Source: Nautilus pompilius
Lineage: Eukaryota; Mollusca; Cephalopoda; Nautilida; Nautilidae
Assembly (NCBI GenBank): GCA_018389105.1
Contig: JACATO010000992.1
Coordinates: 62,001 to 126,000, forward strand
Reading direction: 5' to 3'
DNA length: 64,000 nt
Part shown: positions 63,576 to 64,000 of the stretch, in pieces
Position numbering within the stretch: position 1 is the stretch's first letter
How the letters are laid out: each line of letters starts with the position of its first letter
Notes under the pieces: model-generated
What the model was told of the DNA's origin: nothing
The model's input: the letters and a program-made list of their open reading frames with translations, nothing else
Databases searched by the model: none
Made by a program: the position numbers and the translations under genes

Positions 63576-63709
63576 AGTACATGCTAATATTTCCATAAAC
63601 ACAACCACAAATCTGCTGTCTCTTCAAAAATTAAAGCTGAAAAAAAAAAAAGAAAGAAAGAAAATTCTAATGCCATCTCTTACTGGAAACTGCACCTTTC
63701 CACTGGATG

Positions 63710-63896
63710 TTATTTTGGAAACTTTCTGTACTCAATTAAGATCCCAAGCAGGTGTGACATTTCATGTTGGTTGCTGATGTAGGTGCGATTTAAAAGATTC
63801 AGCAGGATTTCTTTGGTATGAGAGAGAAAGAGAGAACATTTCTCACTTAATAAACGGTTCACCTGTTTCAAAGCTCGTTTTGCAAAGATGTTTATA
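63710..63896 (-). CDS. Probable terminal coding exon of an unidentified gene
   Basis: Minus-strand acceptor TTTTTCAATAG| at 63897-63898 is followed by 61 open codons and TAA (63710-63712). The frame reads INIFAKRALKQVNRLLSE, then CSLFLSHTKEILLNLLNR, then TYISNQHEMSHLLGILIEYR and KFPK. The composition is balanced, with amphipathic helices, unlike the AT-rich chance frames around it, and no stop interrupts it. I do not recognise the family. The rest of the gene would lie beyond the right edge; sequence from 63897 to 64000 looks like intron. An internal GT (CAG|GTGAAC near 63863) could act as a donor, in which case the exon is shorter and not terminal. Confidence 0.45.
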
Positions 63897-64000
63897 CTAT
63901 TGAAAAAAGGAAGACACTTGCGTGACGGTGTTATTTTAAACGAACTGGTAAAACCTGCTTTGATACTTCACATAACCTTCATTTCCCACTCTCCCCTAAC

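Larger units (their letters stand above)
54467..63709. other. Long AT-rich stretch without recognised coding sequence
   Basis: Nine kilobases with no exon matching a family I know. It may be the long 3' UTR and/or intergenic flank of the minus-strand gene ending at 63710. A minus-strand AATAAA (plus tttatt at 55238-55243) is one possible end. It contains an ACAG run at about 55682, a GT run at 58957-58984, AT runs at about 60818-60839 and 61682-61708, and one isolated exon-like segment on the plus strand at 59191-59296. Confidence 0.5.

Overview
This is a eukaryotic nuclear window: AT-rich, with coding exons of 60-250 bp split by introns of 0.2-5 kb that use canonical GT/AG sites. Exons were assembled by hand by following reading-frame phase across splice junctions and comparing with remembered animal protein families. 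Divergence from the human proteins, the repeat content (hAT, Tc1/mariner, Ty3/gypsy, LINE relics) and the high AT suggest a lophotrochozoan, most likely a mollusc. That taxonomic call is inference; no rRNA or mitochondrial marker is present.

Layout. (1) 838-15356, + strand: drebrin-like protein (DBNL/Abp1), 12 coding exons; its first coding exon lies off the left edge. (2) 17852-38440, - strand: HPS1, a subunit of BLOC-3, 17 coding exons. It lies tail-to-tail with DBNL. (3) about 39121-52373, + strand: PCGF1, the RING/RAWUL Polycomb subunit of variant PRC1.1. It lies head-to-head with HPS1 across a GC-rich interval of about 0.7 kb. (4) 63710-63896, - strand: the probable last coding exon of an unrecognised gene running off the right edge, followed by about 8 kb of AT-rich sequence that may be its long 3' UTR.

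The introns are a graveyard of mobile elements. They hold a TIR-bounded hAT copy in a DBNL intron, and mariner, LINE, Tc1 and an unclassified transposon-associated ORF in HPS1 introns. PCGF1 introns hold a LINE, a Tc1 relic with one TIR, and a decayed Ty3/gypsy pol interrupted by an antisense LINE fragment. All are broken. A minisatellite built of 10-bp modules sits just inside the 5' end of PCGF1.

The three recognised genes act in different processes (actin/endocytosis, lysosome-related organelle biogenesis, chromatin silencing) and do not form a functional cluster. I found no CRISPR array, operon, toxin or defence island. The observations most worth checking are a 38-bp tandem repeat that copies the HPS1 exon-2 splice donor four times, an apparent one-base deletion in HPS1 exon 6, the module structure of the minisatellite, and the unidentified gene at the right edge.
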